Of a DNA stretch of 64,000 nucleotides, positions 32,652 to 40,935 are shown piece by piece. The notes beneath the pieces were generated by a model. That model was not told where the DNA came from. It ran no database searches and saw only the letters and a program-made list of their open reading frames with translations. The position numbers were made by a program, and so were the translations under genes. Each line of letters opens with the position of its first letter. Positions within the stretch are counted from its first letter, which is position 1. Where the stretch lies: contig NZ_LPVY01000020.1 in NCBI RefSeq assembly GCF_001613805.1, forward strand, positions 124,001 to 188,000, given 5' to 3'. The stretch is from Thalassospira lucentensis. Lineage in GTDB: Bacteria > Pseudomonadota > Alphaproteobacteria > Rhodospirillales > Thalassospiraceae.

Positions 32652-34385
32652 ATGGAAACCAGAAGCTCGAAGATCAATCCGGCATCCGAACCCGGATATG
32701 CCGACCTGTTTACACCGAAACTTGTTACCGTCCTGCGCGAAGGATACGGACTTAACGAGCTTCGCGCCGATGCGATTGCCGGTTTGACGGTGGCGATTGT
32801 CGCCCTGCCGCTATCGATGGCGATCGCAATTGCATCGGGCGTTTCTCCGGCGCAGGGGCTTTATACGGCGATTGTCGGTGGCATTCTGGTGTCGCTTCTG
32901 GGCGGCAGCCGTTTTCAGATCGGTGGGCCGGCGGGGGCGTTTATCGTTCTGGTTGCGGGCACGGTGCAGGCGCACGGGCTGGAAGGGTTGCTTATTGCAA
33001 CCATTCTGTCAGGCGTGATGTTGCTTGCCATCGGGGCACTGAAGCTTGGCACCTATATCAAATTCATTCCCTATCCGGTGACGGTTGGCTTTACCGCCGG
33101 GATTGCGGTGATCATTTTCGCAAGCCAGATCAAGGATTTGCTGGGGCTGACCCTGTCGGGGGCGGAGCCGGGGCCGCTTCTGGAAAAACTTCCGGCGATC
33201 TGGGCCGCTTTGCCGGGGATTGATCTTGTGACGGTTGCACTTTCCGGGGCGACGATCCTTGTGATCATCGGCACCAAACGGGTGCGTCCGCACTGGCCGG
33301 GCATGTTGATTGCCGTCGCCGGGGCCGGGTTGGCAACGGCATTTTTCAATCTGCCGGTATCAACCATCGGCAGCGTCTTTGGTGGTATACCAGGCGATTT
33401 TCCGGCACCGGCCCTACCGGAATTCACCCTTGAGAAAGTGCAGGCGGTTTTGCCCAACGCAATTGCATTTGCACTTCTGGGCGCCATTGAATCGCTGCTA
33501 TCAGCCGTGGTGGCCGATGGCATGACCGGGCGGCATCACCGGTCGAACTGCGAACTGGTGGCCCAAGGCGTGGCCAATATGGCATCGGGCCTGTTTGGTG
33601 GCATATGCGTGACCGGCACGATTGCGCGCACCGCGACCAATGTCCGTGCGGGTGCGCATGGTCCGGTTGCCGGGGTTCTGCATGCGCTGTTTTTGCTGCT
33701 GTTCATTCTGGTGGCAGCCCCGCTGGCAAGTTTCATTCCGCTGGCAAGTCTGGCCGGGGTGCTGGCGGTCGTCGCGTGGAACATGATCGAAAAGCATGCC
33801 TTTGCTACCTTGCTGCGTGCATCGCGCGGTGATGCGGCGGTGTTGCTGGCGACGTTCCTGCTGACGATTTTCCGTGACCTGCTGGAGGCCATTGTGGTCG
33901 GCTTTGCCTTGGGATCGGTCCTGTTTATCCAGCGGATGTCAAAAACGACCGCAATTGCCACCCACAGCCCGTTTGTGTCCGAAGACCGGGCGGATGGCAC
34001 GACCGGCGGGGCCGGGGCATCGGGTATTTCATCGACAACCGATCCTGACATCATGATTTACCGGATTACCGGCGTGTTCTTTTTCGGGGCCGCGGCATCC
34101 ATCGGATCGGTTCTGGACCGGATTGGTGATACGCATAAGGCGCTGATCATTGATTTTGCTGCCGTGCCGTTTCTTGATTCAACCGCGGCCAATACGATTG
34201 CCGGGCTGGCAAGCAAGACACGCGGACGCGGGATCGAGGTCATTCTGACCGGCACATCGCATGACCTTCGGCGGGAACTGTTTGCGCACGGCATCAAGCC
34301 GCCGCTGGTTCATTATGAAACCGATATCGAGACGGCGGTGGTGCGGCTTCGGGCGCATGGGGTGCGTGACGTCACTGCATCCTGA
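32652..34385 (+). CDS. SulP-family anion transporter with STAS domain
   Basis: This is a 577-residue inner-membrane protein with about 12-14 helices (residues about 40-445) and a C-terminal STAS domain (about 475-575, DFAAVPFLDSTAANTIAGLA). SulP proteins move sulfate, bicarbonate or dicarboxylates, often with sodium or protons; BicA-type bicarbonate uptake is one option. Signature segments are PLSMAIAIASGVSPAQGLYTAIV and GGSRFQIGGPAGAFIVLVAGTV. The start was chosen at ATG 32652 behind GGAG; a longer frame begins 14 codons earlier without a ribosome site. It lies next to an XRE regulator. Confidence 0.92.
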   Translation: METRSSKINPASEPGYADLFTPKLVTVLREGYGLNELRADAIAGLTVAIVALPLSMAIAIASGVSPAQGLYTAIVGGILVSLLGGSRFQIGGPAGAFIVLVAGTVQAHGLEGLLIATILSGVMLLAIGALKLGTYIKFIPYPVTVGFTAGIAVIIFASQIKDLLGLTLSGAEPGPLLEKLPAIWAALPGIDLVTVALSGATILVIIGTKRVRPHWPGMLIAVAGAGLATAFFNLPVSTIGSVFGGIPGDFPAPALPEFTLEKVQAVLPNAIAFALLGAIESLLSAVVADGMTGRHHRSNCELVAQGVANMASGLFGGICVTGTIARTATNVRAGAHGPVAGVLHALFLLLFILVAAPLASFIPLASLAGVLAVVAWNMIEKHAFATLLRASRGDAAVLLATFLLTIFRDLLEAIVVGFALGSVLFIQRMSKTTAIATHSPFVSEDRADGTTGGAGASGISSTTDPDIMIYRITGVFFFGAAASIGSVLDRIGDTHKALIIDFAAVPFLDSTAANTIAGLASKTRGRGIEVILTGTSHDLRRELFAHGIKPPLVHYETDIETAVVRLRAHGVRDVTAS

Positions 34386-34497
34386 TTTGCTGCCACGGAG
34401 ACAGGGATAACCCCCCAAGCCCTTGTCAGGCATTGGCAAAGTCCGGTTTTGGGTTTATTTGGTATAGCTTTACCGAATTAAGCGGAAAGGCACTGCT

Positions 34498-35286
34498 ATG
34501 TCGCAGGAAACCGGACTCGTCGTCGATATCAATGACGGCGGTATTGCAACCATCACCATTTCACAGCCGGAGCGCAAAAATGCGCTGACCAAGCCGATGT
34601 GGGGGGAACTTGCCCGGATTGCCGACGATCTTGGCGGGGACAGCAACCTGCGTTGCATCGTTATTCGCGGCGGCAGCGGGGCCGGATTTGGGGCCGGGGC
34701 GGATGTTCATGAATTTGTTCGCGAACGTGACGGGTTTGAAAAGGCGCGCGATTACGGAATGCTCCATGCCGAGGCCTTGCAGGCGCTTCGGGTTTGCCAG
34801 CATCCAGTGATTGCCGCGATTGACGGGCCGTGCATTGGGGCGTCGTTTGTATTGGCTGCGGCCTGCGATTTGCGGATTGCAGCCGATAATGCAAAATTCG
34901 CCGTGCCGCCGATGAAGCTTGGCGCGACGCTGGGCTATCCGGAATTGCAGATCATGCTGGATCTGCTGGGCGAAGCAGCCCTGTTTGAAATCCTGCTGGA
35001 AGGGCAGGTTTTTGACGCCGCGCGTGCGCACGAAATCGGCTTTATCGCCCGCCATGTGTCGCTTGATGAATTTGATGCGGAAGTAACGGCGACAGCGGCC
35101 CGAATTGCCGGGGGCGCACCCATCACCCAACGCCTGCACAAAAAAATGATCAACCGCCTGAAAGAAGGTGGTGCCATCGGTGCCAAGGAATTTGACGAAG
35201 GATACCGCGCCTTTGACAGTGCGGATTTCAAGGAAGGCTACACCGCCTTTCTCGAAAAGCGAAAAGCGGTGTTTGAAGGCAGATAA
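34498..35286 (+). CDS. Enoyl-CoA hydratase/isomerase (crotonase) family protein
   Basis: This is a 262-residue crotonase-fold protein. The oxyanion-hole segments are RGGSGAGFGAGADVHEF and AIDGPCIGASFVLAAACDLRIAA. A glutamate in the GYPELQIMLDL region corresponds to one of the two usual catalytic glutamates; the other position needs checking, so hydratase, isomerase or another crotonase reaction is possible. It is monocistronic, with GAAAGG upstream, and converges on the DinB gene. Confidence 0.87.
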   Translation: MSQETGLVVDINDGGIATITISQPERKNALTKPMWGELARIADDLGGDSNLRCIVIRGGSGAGFGAGADVHEFVRERDGFEKARDYGMLHAEALQALRVCQHPVIAAIDGPCIGASFVLAAACDLRIAADNAKFAVPPMKLGATLGYPELQIMLDLLGEAALFEILLEGQVFDAARAHEIGFIARHVSLDEFDAEVTATAARIAGGAPITQRLHKKMINRLKEGGAIGAKEFDEGYRAFDSADFKEGYTAFLEKRKAVFEGR

Positions 35287-35294
35287 TCGTCAGA

Positions 35295-35804
35295 TCATAA
35301 CGGCAAATCCGGTGTCAGCGGGACATCGGTGATGCCGTAATCCAGCCCCATCTTGTAAAGCTCGCTTGTGATTTGCGATCTGTGATGGGTTTGGTGATTG
35401 AAAAGCTGCATCAGGAAAAGCTGGCGAGGCAATTTGCGGGTCACACCATCCAGCCCCATCAATTCGCGAATGTCATCCTGCCAGCCATGATCGCTGGAAT
35501 CGACGAATTCGGCGATTGCCGCGTCGGTTTCGATCCGCATTTTGCCAAGAGTTTCGAAATCATCGGCCATGACGGTGCGGGCATCAAACGGTTCGGCCTG
35601 TCCGGTTTTCAGAATGCCGAGGATGCGGTGATCTATATACAGCAGATGATTAAGCGTTGCGTGGATCGAGCCAAAAAACATGCCGCGGTCACGGCGGCGT
35701 TCCTCGTCACCGATCTGATCACAAAGATCGTACAGAACACCATTTTGCCAGCTGTTATATTTGGCCATGGCGCGGCCGTAATCGTTGAAATTCATCTTTG
35801 CCAT
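35295..35804 (-). CDS. DinB-family (YfiT-like) four-helix metalloprotein
   Basis: This is a 169-residue protein of the DinB/YfiT four-helix bundle family. The metal-binding histidines are recognisable in SIHATLNHLLYIDHRIL (about residue 50-60) and LFNHQTHHRSQIT (about 130-140). Many of these enzymes act as thiol-dependent transferases (glutathione, mycothiol or bacillithiol). The start was set at ATG 35804 behind AAGGAG; the longer frame runs into the MFS gene. It follows the Bcr/CflA gene by 37 bases on the same strand, so a two-gene operon is likely. Confidence 0.88.
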   Translation of the reverse strand: MAKMNFNDYGRAMAKYNSWQNGVLYDLCDQIGDEERRRDRGMFFGSIHATLNHLLYIDHRILGILKTGQAEPFDARTVMADDFETLGKMRIETDAAIAEFVDSSDHGWQDDIRELMGLDGVTRKLPRQLFLMQLFNHQTHHRSQITSELYKMGLDYGITDVPLTPDLPL

Positions 35805-35841
35805 CTGGTGGGGCTCCTTGTTGGCATTAACCGGTCTGTAC

Positions 35842-37098
35842 TTAATCTGCGGCAACCGCGACGGTATCGTCGGTTTGGGCCGGGGCAGGCTGTTCGATCT
35901 GTTTTGCCTCGGCCACAAAATGAACCATGACATTGGCGAAAATGCCAAAGGCCAGCATCGATGCGGTCACGGGCAGAAGACTGCCGTCATGGACCTGCCC
36001 GATAATGGTGCCTGCCAATGCGCCGGTGGCAAACTGTATGGTCCCCATCAAGGCGGTGGCCGTCCCGCCGATATGTGGGAAATACTGCATGAAGGCTGCG
36101 GTTGCGTTTGGTGCGGTCAGCCCGATCATGCCGACAGCAACCATCACCAGCGGCACCACAGCATATAGCGACGGCTCAAACGCATTCACCGCAATGAACA
36201 ATCCGATCACGGCCGCCAGTTGAAGGGCGGTGCCAATCGCAAGTATCTGATGGCATTCAAGCCGTTTCAGCAACGGATTGTTAAGCCGGTTGCAGATCAC
36301 GATGACAATGACATTTGCCCCGAACAGATAGGGGAACTGGCTGGGTGACACGCCGAAATAATCAATATACATGAACGGGCTGTCGGTCAGGAAACTGAAC
36401 ATCACTGCACTGGCCCCGGTATGGGCCAGCATGAAACCAACTGCCTTGCGCGTACGCAGGACTTCCAGATAGGTCCACCACACCCGTCGTGCTGGTCCGG
36501 CATAGCGGGGGCGCAGTTTGGTGGTTTCGGGTAACTTGAACCACACAATCACCAGCATGATGCTGCCATATATGACCAGCAGGACGAAAATCGCCTGCCA
36601 CTGGAAATAGACCAGCAGGGCCGAACCAACCGTTGGCGCGACCAACGGGGCAATCATCATGATCACCGCGATCAGGGCAAACATGCGCGCGGCATCCTTG
36701 CCATCGAACAGGTCGCGCACCGATGCGCCGACAATCACAAGGGCAAAGCCGCCGCCAATCGCCTGGATAAAGCGCATGACGTTGAGCGAAAAAGAACTGT
36801 CGACGAAAATGATGATTGCACTGGTGATGATGTAAATCACCAGCCCGACCAGTGCGACCGGACGACGGCCAACGCGATCCGAGAGTGGCCCGCCAATCAG
36901 CTGCCCCAGAGCAAAACCAATCAGGAACATGCTGATTGATACTTCGACATTATGCGTCGGCGCGCCAAAATCTGCTGCCATTGCCGGAATGGCAGGCAGG
37001 TAGGTATCAATCGCAAATGGTGCGGTCGCGATCAGGGCGGCAAGCAGGATCGCAAGGCGCTGCGTATTGATCGGGGCGCTGGCATCTGTATTCGCCAT
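35842..37098 (-). CDS. Bcr/CflA-family multidrug efflux MFS transporter
   Basis: This is a 418-residue, 12-helix major facilitator of the DHA1 family, Bcr/CflA subgroup. Typical elements are FAIDTYLPAIPAMAADF in helix 1, GQLIGGPLSDRVGRRPVALVG in the loop 2-3 motif and the antiporter motif in RFIQAIGGGFALVIVGASVRDLF. It exports drugs such as bicyclomycin or sulfonamides, or a natural metabolite, with proton antiport. DinB follows in the same direction. The promoter is presumably in the region to the right. Confidence 0.92.
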   Translation of the reverse strand: MANTDASAPINTQRLAILLAALIATAPFAIDTYLPAIPAMAADFGAPTHNVEVSISMFLIGFALGQLIGGPLSDRVGRRPVALVGLVIYIITSAIIIFVDSSFSLNVMRFIQAIGGGFALVIVGASVRDLFDGKDAARMFALIAVIMMIAPLVAPTVGSALLVYFQWQAIFVLLVIYGSIMLVIVWFKLPETTKLRPRYAGPARRVWWTYLEVLRTRKAVGFMLAHTGASAVMFSFLTDSPFMYIDYFGVSPSQFPYLFGANVIVIVICNRLNNPLLKRLECHQILAIGTALQLAAVIGLFIAVNAFEPSLYAVVPLVMVAVGMIGLTAPNATAAFMQYFPHIGGTATALMGTIQFATGALAGTIIGQVHDGSLLPVTASMLAFGIFANVMVHFVAEAKQIEQPAPAQTDDTVAVAAD

Positions 37099-37498
37099 GA
37101 CTTCCGTATCCGTTTCTTATGGTGGCAGGTGGGGCGTGATCCGTCCGGTTTCCAGTATCGGTCTTTACGGGCTTCCTTAATGCCAACCGGAATGACAGGA
37201 AACGGGATATATCGCCAACACCCGGACAGCGGGCGGGGCGAAAATTCCGGTCAGAGATGGCAGTGGCATCAGGAAGGCCGCACCGTTACGGGTGGCGGGG
37301 CCGGGTGGATCGCAGCCTGAAACGATTCAATTTGTGCCATTATCCACGGAAATTCTGTTTTTTCCAGCCCGGCGATTTTGACAGCCTGAATATCAGCTAT
37401 GCATATAACCGTCTGACGCGGCAAAAGAATACAGGCCGCAAAAGAAAACGGCACCCGCGATGGGGTGCCGTTTGCAAGGTTTTCAGTTCTCGCCTGAT
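37099..37498. other. 400-base intergenic region between Bcr/CflA and dctM
   Basis: I find no credible gene here; short frames of 112-122 codons on both strands overlap each other and lack ribosome sites. It holds the Bcr/CflA promoter region on the left, a plus-strand promoter-like pair (TTGACA at about 37379 and TATAAC about 20 bases further) and the dct terminator on the right. Confidence 0.55.
37439..37473 (-). terminator. Terminator of the dctPQM operon
   Basis: AAACGGCACCC (37446-37456) pairs with GGGTGCCGTTT (37463-37473); on the minus strand TTTTCTTTT follows. It is 26 bases beyond the dctM stop. Confidence 0.88.
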
Positions 37499-38905
37499 CT
37501 AATAGTTCATGACCTTTTCCGGGCCCATCAGCATGGTCGGAAGCCATGTCGAAATTGCCGGTATGTATGTCACGATGATCAGGAAGACCAGCAGGATCAT
37601 CAGCCAAGGCAGGGCTGCACGAACCACCTGAACCAGTGACATGCCGGTGATACCCGACGTCACGAACAGGTTAAGCCCGACCGGCGGTGTGATCAGGCCG
37701 ATTTCCATGTTCACAACCATGATGATGCCCAGATGGATCGGATCGATACCAAGCTTCATCGCAATCGGGAACAGGATCGGTGCCATGATCAGAAGGATGG
37801 CCGAAGGTTCCATGAAGTTGCCCGCGATCAACAGAATGATGTTGACCACGATCAGGAAGGCCCAAGGTTCCAGACCCCAGTTGATGATGGTTTCTGCAAT
37901 GGTGTGCGGAATGCGTTCGGATGTCAGCACATGGGCAAACAGCATGGCGTTGGCAATGATGAACATCAGCATGATGGTCACTTTGCCAGACTCCAGCAGC
38001 ACGTGGCGGATATCCTTGTCGAACGGGATCAGCGCGATGGCCTTGCCGATTTTAGGCAGGTTGTAGCCAATGATAGCGCCCACACCCATGCCTTTTTCCG
38101 GAACCCAGGCAACACCCTTGATCGGGCCCATATCGCGATAAAACACGATAGCGACCAGCAGGGCATAGACGGATGCGACGGCTGCGGCTTCGGTCGGGGT
38201 AAAGATCCCGCCATAGATACCGCCCATGATCACAACCACCAGAAGCAGGCCACCGGATGCGGAAAACAGGCCTTCAAACCATTCCGAAGCGCTCGGACGA
38301 TCCTGTTTGGGCAGCTTTTTGATCCGGGCGACAACATAGATCACCGCCATCAGCATCAGACCGGCAATCAGGCCGGGAATGACACCGGCCAGGAACATGC
38401 GGCCGACCGACACCTGGGTTGCCGCGGCATAGACCACCATCACGATGGATGGCGGGATCAGAATGCCAAGCGTACCGGCGTTACAGATCACACCGGCGGC
38501 AAAGTTGCGCGGATAACCCGATTTGATCATGCCGGCGATCACCACCGAACCAATGGCAACAACCGTAGCCGGGCTGGAACCAGAAACGGCGGCAAACAGC
38601 ATACAGGCCAGGACGGACGCCATGGCAAGACCGCCATGGAACCAGCCAACCGTATCCACCGCAAAGCGGATCAGACGACGTGCCACCCCGCCGGTCGACA
38701 GGAAGGTCGAGGCAAGGATGAAGAACGGAATGGCCAGAAGGGTGTAATGTTCCATCCCGTTGAACAGTTTTTCGATCAGGGTCGCAAGCGAGTCCGATCC
38801 AAAGAACAGGATGGTGGTGATGGATGACAGGCCCAGCGCCACGCCGATCGGGGTGCCAAGCGCCATCAACGCAAACAGCGTGATGAACAGATATGCGATT
38901 GTCAT
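37499..38905 (-). CDS. dctM: C4-dicarboxylate TRAP transporter large permease DctM
   Basis: This is a 468-residue, 12-13-helix permease carrying the sodium-dependent translocation pathway of a TRAP transporter. Family segments include LGTPIGVALGLSSITTILFF, GGVARRLIRFAVDTVGWFHGGLA, SGSSPATVVAIGSVVIAGM and PPVGLNLFVTSGI. It is about 40 residues longer than the common length because of an insert around residues 250-290 (VPEKGMGVGAIIGYNLPKIG region) before the second half. Gene order on this strand is dctP, dctQ, dctM; the dctQ stop and dctM start are about 20 bases apart. With DctP and DctQ it imports succinate, fumarate or malate. Confidence 0.95.
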   Translation of the reverse strand: MTIAYLFITLFALMALGTPIGVALGLSSITTILFFGSDSLATLIEKLFNGMEHYTLLAIPFFILASTFLSTGGVARRLIRFAVDTVGWFHGGLAMASVLACMLFAAVSGSSPATVVAIGSVVIAGMIKSGYPRNFAAGVICNAGTLGILIPPSIVMVVYAAATQVSVGRMFLAGVIPGLIAGLMLMAVIYVVARIKKLPKQDRPSASEWFEGLFSASGGLLLVVVIMGGIYGGIFTPTEAAAVASVYALLVAIVFYRDMGPIKGVAWVPEKGMGVGAIIGYNLPKIGKAIALIPFDKDIRHVLLESGKVTIMLMFIIANAMLFAHVLTSERIPHTIAETIINWGLEPWAFLIVVNIILLIAGNFMEPSAILLIMAPILFPIAMKLGIDPIHLGIIMVVNMEIGLITPPVGLNLFVTSGITGMSLVQVVRAALPWLMILLVFLIIVTYIPAISTWLPTMLMGPEKVMNY

Positions 38906-38924
38906 TTAAGGCGTTCCCCCGCGA

Positions 38925-39500
38925 TCATTTATCGTTGTCGCGACGGACCATGCCGTCGGCCATGGCTTCGGCTTCATCGCCCTCGCCAATGGTTTCGATC
39001 GCCTCGCGTGCCTCGTCGGCAAGCGAGAATCCGTTTTGCTGACCCGAAAGAATACGCCACAGGACCTGTCCGAGACGGAACAGCAGTAACGCACCGCCAA
39101 GCGGCAGGATCAGATAGACCACCCACATCGGGATCGGGGAATCTTCGGCCTCGATACCGATCATGTGATAGAAGGCCATACTTTCCCAGCCGCCGTAAAG
39201 AATGAGCGCGGCATAGGTCATGCAGACCAGGGCAACAAAGATACCGGTGATGCGTTGGGCGGGTTTTGCAAACAGCTGGACAAGGGCATCGACCCCGATA
39301 TGGGATCCGACCTTGACGCCATAAGACATGCCGAAAAGCACAAGCCAGGCAAACAGAAATTCGGTGATTTCCATCGACCAGGTCATACCGGAATTGAAGC
39401 CGTAACGAAGAACGACATTGACGAAAGTCAGTACCGTCATGGCGGCGAGAAGGAGGGCAATAATGCCCTCCTCCAGCCGGTCAACGACCGTTTTAATCAT
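38925..39500 (-). CDS. dctQ: C4-dicarboxylate TRAP transporter small permease DctQ
   Basis: This is a 191-residue protein with four predicted membrane helices (about 12-35, 48-68, 88-108, 128-150). It contains the DctQ signature RYGFNSGMTWSMEITEFLFAWLVLFGMSYGVKVGSHIGVDALV. A charged Glu/Ala/Asp tail of about 30 residues follows the last helix. It docks DctM in the membrane and is required for transport. It lies between dctP and dctM. Confidence 0.94.
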   Translation of the reverse strand: MIKTVVDRLEEGIIALLLAAMTVLTFVNVVLRYGFNSGMTWSMEITEFLFAWLVLFGMSYGVKVGSHIGVDALVQLFAKPAQRITGIFVALVCMTYAALILYGGWESMAFYHMIGIEAEDSPIPMWVVYLILPLGGALLLFRLGQVLWRILSGQQNGFSLADEAREAIETIGEGDEAEAMADGMVRRDNDK

Positions 39501-39529
39501 AGCGGTAACGGTCCTCTAGGTTCGAGGAA

Positions 39530-40525
39530 TTACTTGTTGCAGGCGGCGGCGGCTTCGATCAGATCGGCACCGATATCACCTTCGAACTGCGCCCAGACAG
39601 GCTTCATGGCTTCGCGCCATGCTTTGACATCGTCAGGAGACGGTTTGACGATTTCGGTTTCGCCCGAGTCAACGATCAGCTGGCGCTGTTCGTCGGCCAG
39701 TTTGCCCGATAGACCGTTCGAGTATTCGGTTGCTTCGTCCATGGCCTGTTTCAGACCAGCCTGGATTTCCGGATCAAGACCGTCCCACCATTTGGTCGAG
39801 GTCACGACCAGATAGTCGAGCAGACCGTGGTTGGATTCAGTGATGTAATCCTGAACTTCGAAGAACTTCTGGGAATAGATGTTCGACCAGGTGTTTTCCT
39901 GACCATCAACAACGCCGGTCTGAAGTGCCGAATAGGTTTCGGCGAATGCCATTTTCTGCGGGACGGCATCAACAGCTTCGAACTGGGCAGCAAGAACGTC
40001 CGAGCTCTGAATACGGAATTTCAGGCCAGCGGCATCAGCCGGGGTCAAAAGCGGCTTGTTGGCCGAAAGCTGTTTCAGGCCGTTGTGCCAGTAACCAAGA
40101 CCGGTGAGACCCTTGTCAGCCATCGAAAGCAGAAGCTCCTGACCTTTTTCACCTTTCTGGAAGCATTCAACAGCTTCCATGTCGTTGAACAGGAACGGAA
40201 GATCGAACAGGCCGAGCTTCGAGGTCCATTTGCCGAATTTCGCAAGCGACGGTGCAGCAAGCTGAACGTCACCGCGGAGCATTGCCGGCAGAACCTTGTC
40301 GTCATCGAACAGCTGCGAGTTCGGGTAAATTTCGACTTTAACCTTGTCGCCAAGGATTTCTTCGGCACGCTTTTTGAAGAACTCAGCGCCCTGACCCTTC
40401 GGGGTGTTCGGGGCAACCACGTGAGCATATTTGACAACAACCTGTGCGGATGCTGCGCTGGTCATGCCAAGAACAGCTGCCATTGCAACGCTGGTTGCGA
40501 GAAGTTTTTTGGTAATCGGACGCAT
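39530..40525 (-). CDS. dctP: C4-dicarboxylate-binding periplasmic protein DctP
   Basis: This is a 331-residue periplasmic binding protein for succinate, malate or fumarate. Residues 1-26 are a signal peptide ending in ASA. The conserved arginine for the substrate carboxylate lies in DAAGLKFRIQSSDV, and the QTGVVDGQENTWSNIYSQKFFEVQDYITESNHGLLDYLVV block is the DctP hallmark. The start was set at ATG 40525 after GGGAG; the frame also offers a TTG one codon earlier. It is the first gene of dctPQM. Transcription is expected from the sigma-54 promoter at 40618-40633 under DctBD control. Confidence 0.96.
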   Translation of the reverse strand: MRPITKKLLATSVAMAAVLGMTSAASAQVVVKYAHVVAPNTPKGQGAEFFKKRAEEILGDKVKVEIYPNSQLFDDDKVLPAMLRGDVQLAAPSLAKFGKWTSKLGLFDLPFLFNDMEAVECFQKGEKGQELLLSMADKGLTGLGYWHNGLKQLSANKPLLTPADAAGLKFRIQSSDVLAAQFEAVDAVPQKMAFAETYSALQTGVVDGQENTWSNIYSQKFFEVQDYITESNHGLLDYLVVTSTKWWDGLDPEIQAGLKQAMDEATEYSNGLSGKLADEQRQLIVDSGETEIVKPSPDDVKAWREAMKPVWAQFEGDIGADLIEAAAACNK

Positions 40526-40617
40526 CAATAGTCTCCCTATAAGCTTTGTGCGTTTTCCCAGTAGCGCGCCAGTTATCGGCGTCGTTCAGGTCGCCGTCTG
40601 GCGCTGGGGTGCAATAC

Positions 40618-40633
40618 TGCAATTGCCGGGCCA
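40618..40633 (-). promoter_or_regulatory. Sigma-54 (-24/-12) promoter of dctPQM
   Basis: Read on the minus strand, the site is TGGCCCGGCAATTGCA: TGGC at -24 and TTGCA at -12 with the right spacing (TGG-N8-TTGC). It differs from TGGCACG-N4-TTGCA at only one conserved base. It is about 95 bases before the dctP start. RpoN promoters driven by DctD are known for C4-dicarboxylate transporter genes. Confidence 0.75.
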
Positions 40634-40752
40634 GTTCTGCATATCTGCCATTACGATAAGTAATATCAGCGGTTTGCGGTGTATTTCACGATGGTGCGGT
40701 GCAGCGTAAGTTCTTATTTTTGTTGTCTTTCCCGCACATCCCTCTTTCGCAA

Positions 40753-40770
40753 TGTGCGGTCTTCCGCACA
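40753..40770. promoter_or_regulatory. Dyad TGTGCGG-TCTT-CCGCACA, probable DctD activator site
   Basis: This perfect seven-base inverted repeat lies about 130 bases upstream of the sigma-54 promoter, the usual distance for an enhancer-binding protein. A further half-site-like CCGCACA occurs at about 40733-40740. DctD, encoded just to the right, is the likely ligand. The whole 410-base gap 40526-40935 carries no gene and serves as this control region. Confidence 0.6.
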
Positions 40771-40935
40771 ATATCTCAAGTTGAAAATGCAATTTTTTTA
40801 TCGATTACGGGATTTTGGGCGCAATCAGGGTCTGCCATTGGTAGGACCAATACCAGAACTGTCTGGAAAAGCGGTTCCCGGCCGGTGGCGTTGGTAAAGC
40901 ATGATCGACGCCTAAGGACACATTGCCAAGTGGTG

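Noticed and set aside
37733-38827. 364-codon plus-strand frame rich in His and Asp
   Set aside because: Antisense shadow of dctM; the composition is the mirror of hydrophobic codons and not a real protein.
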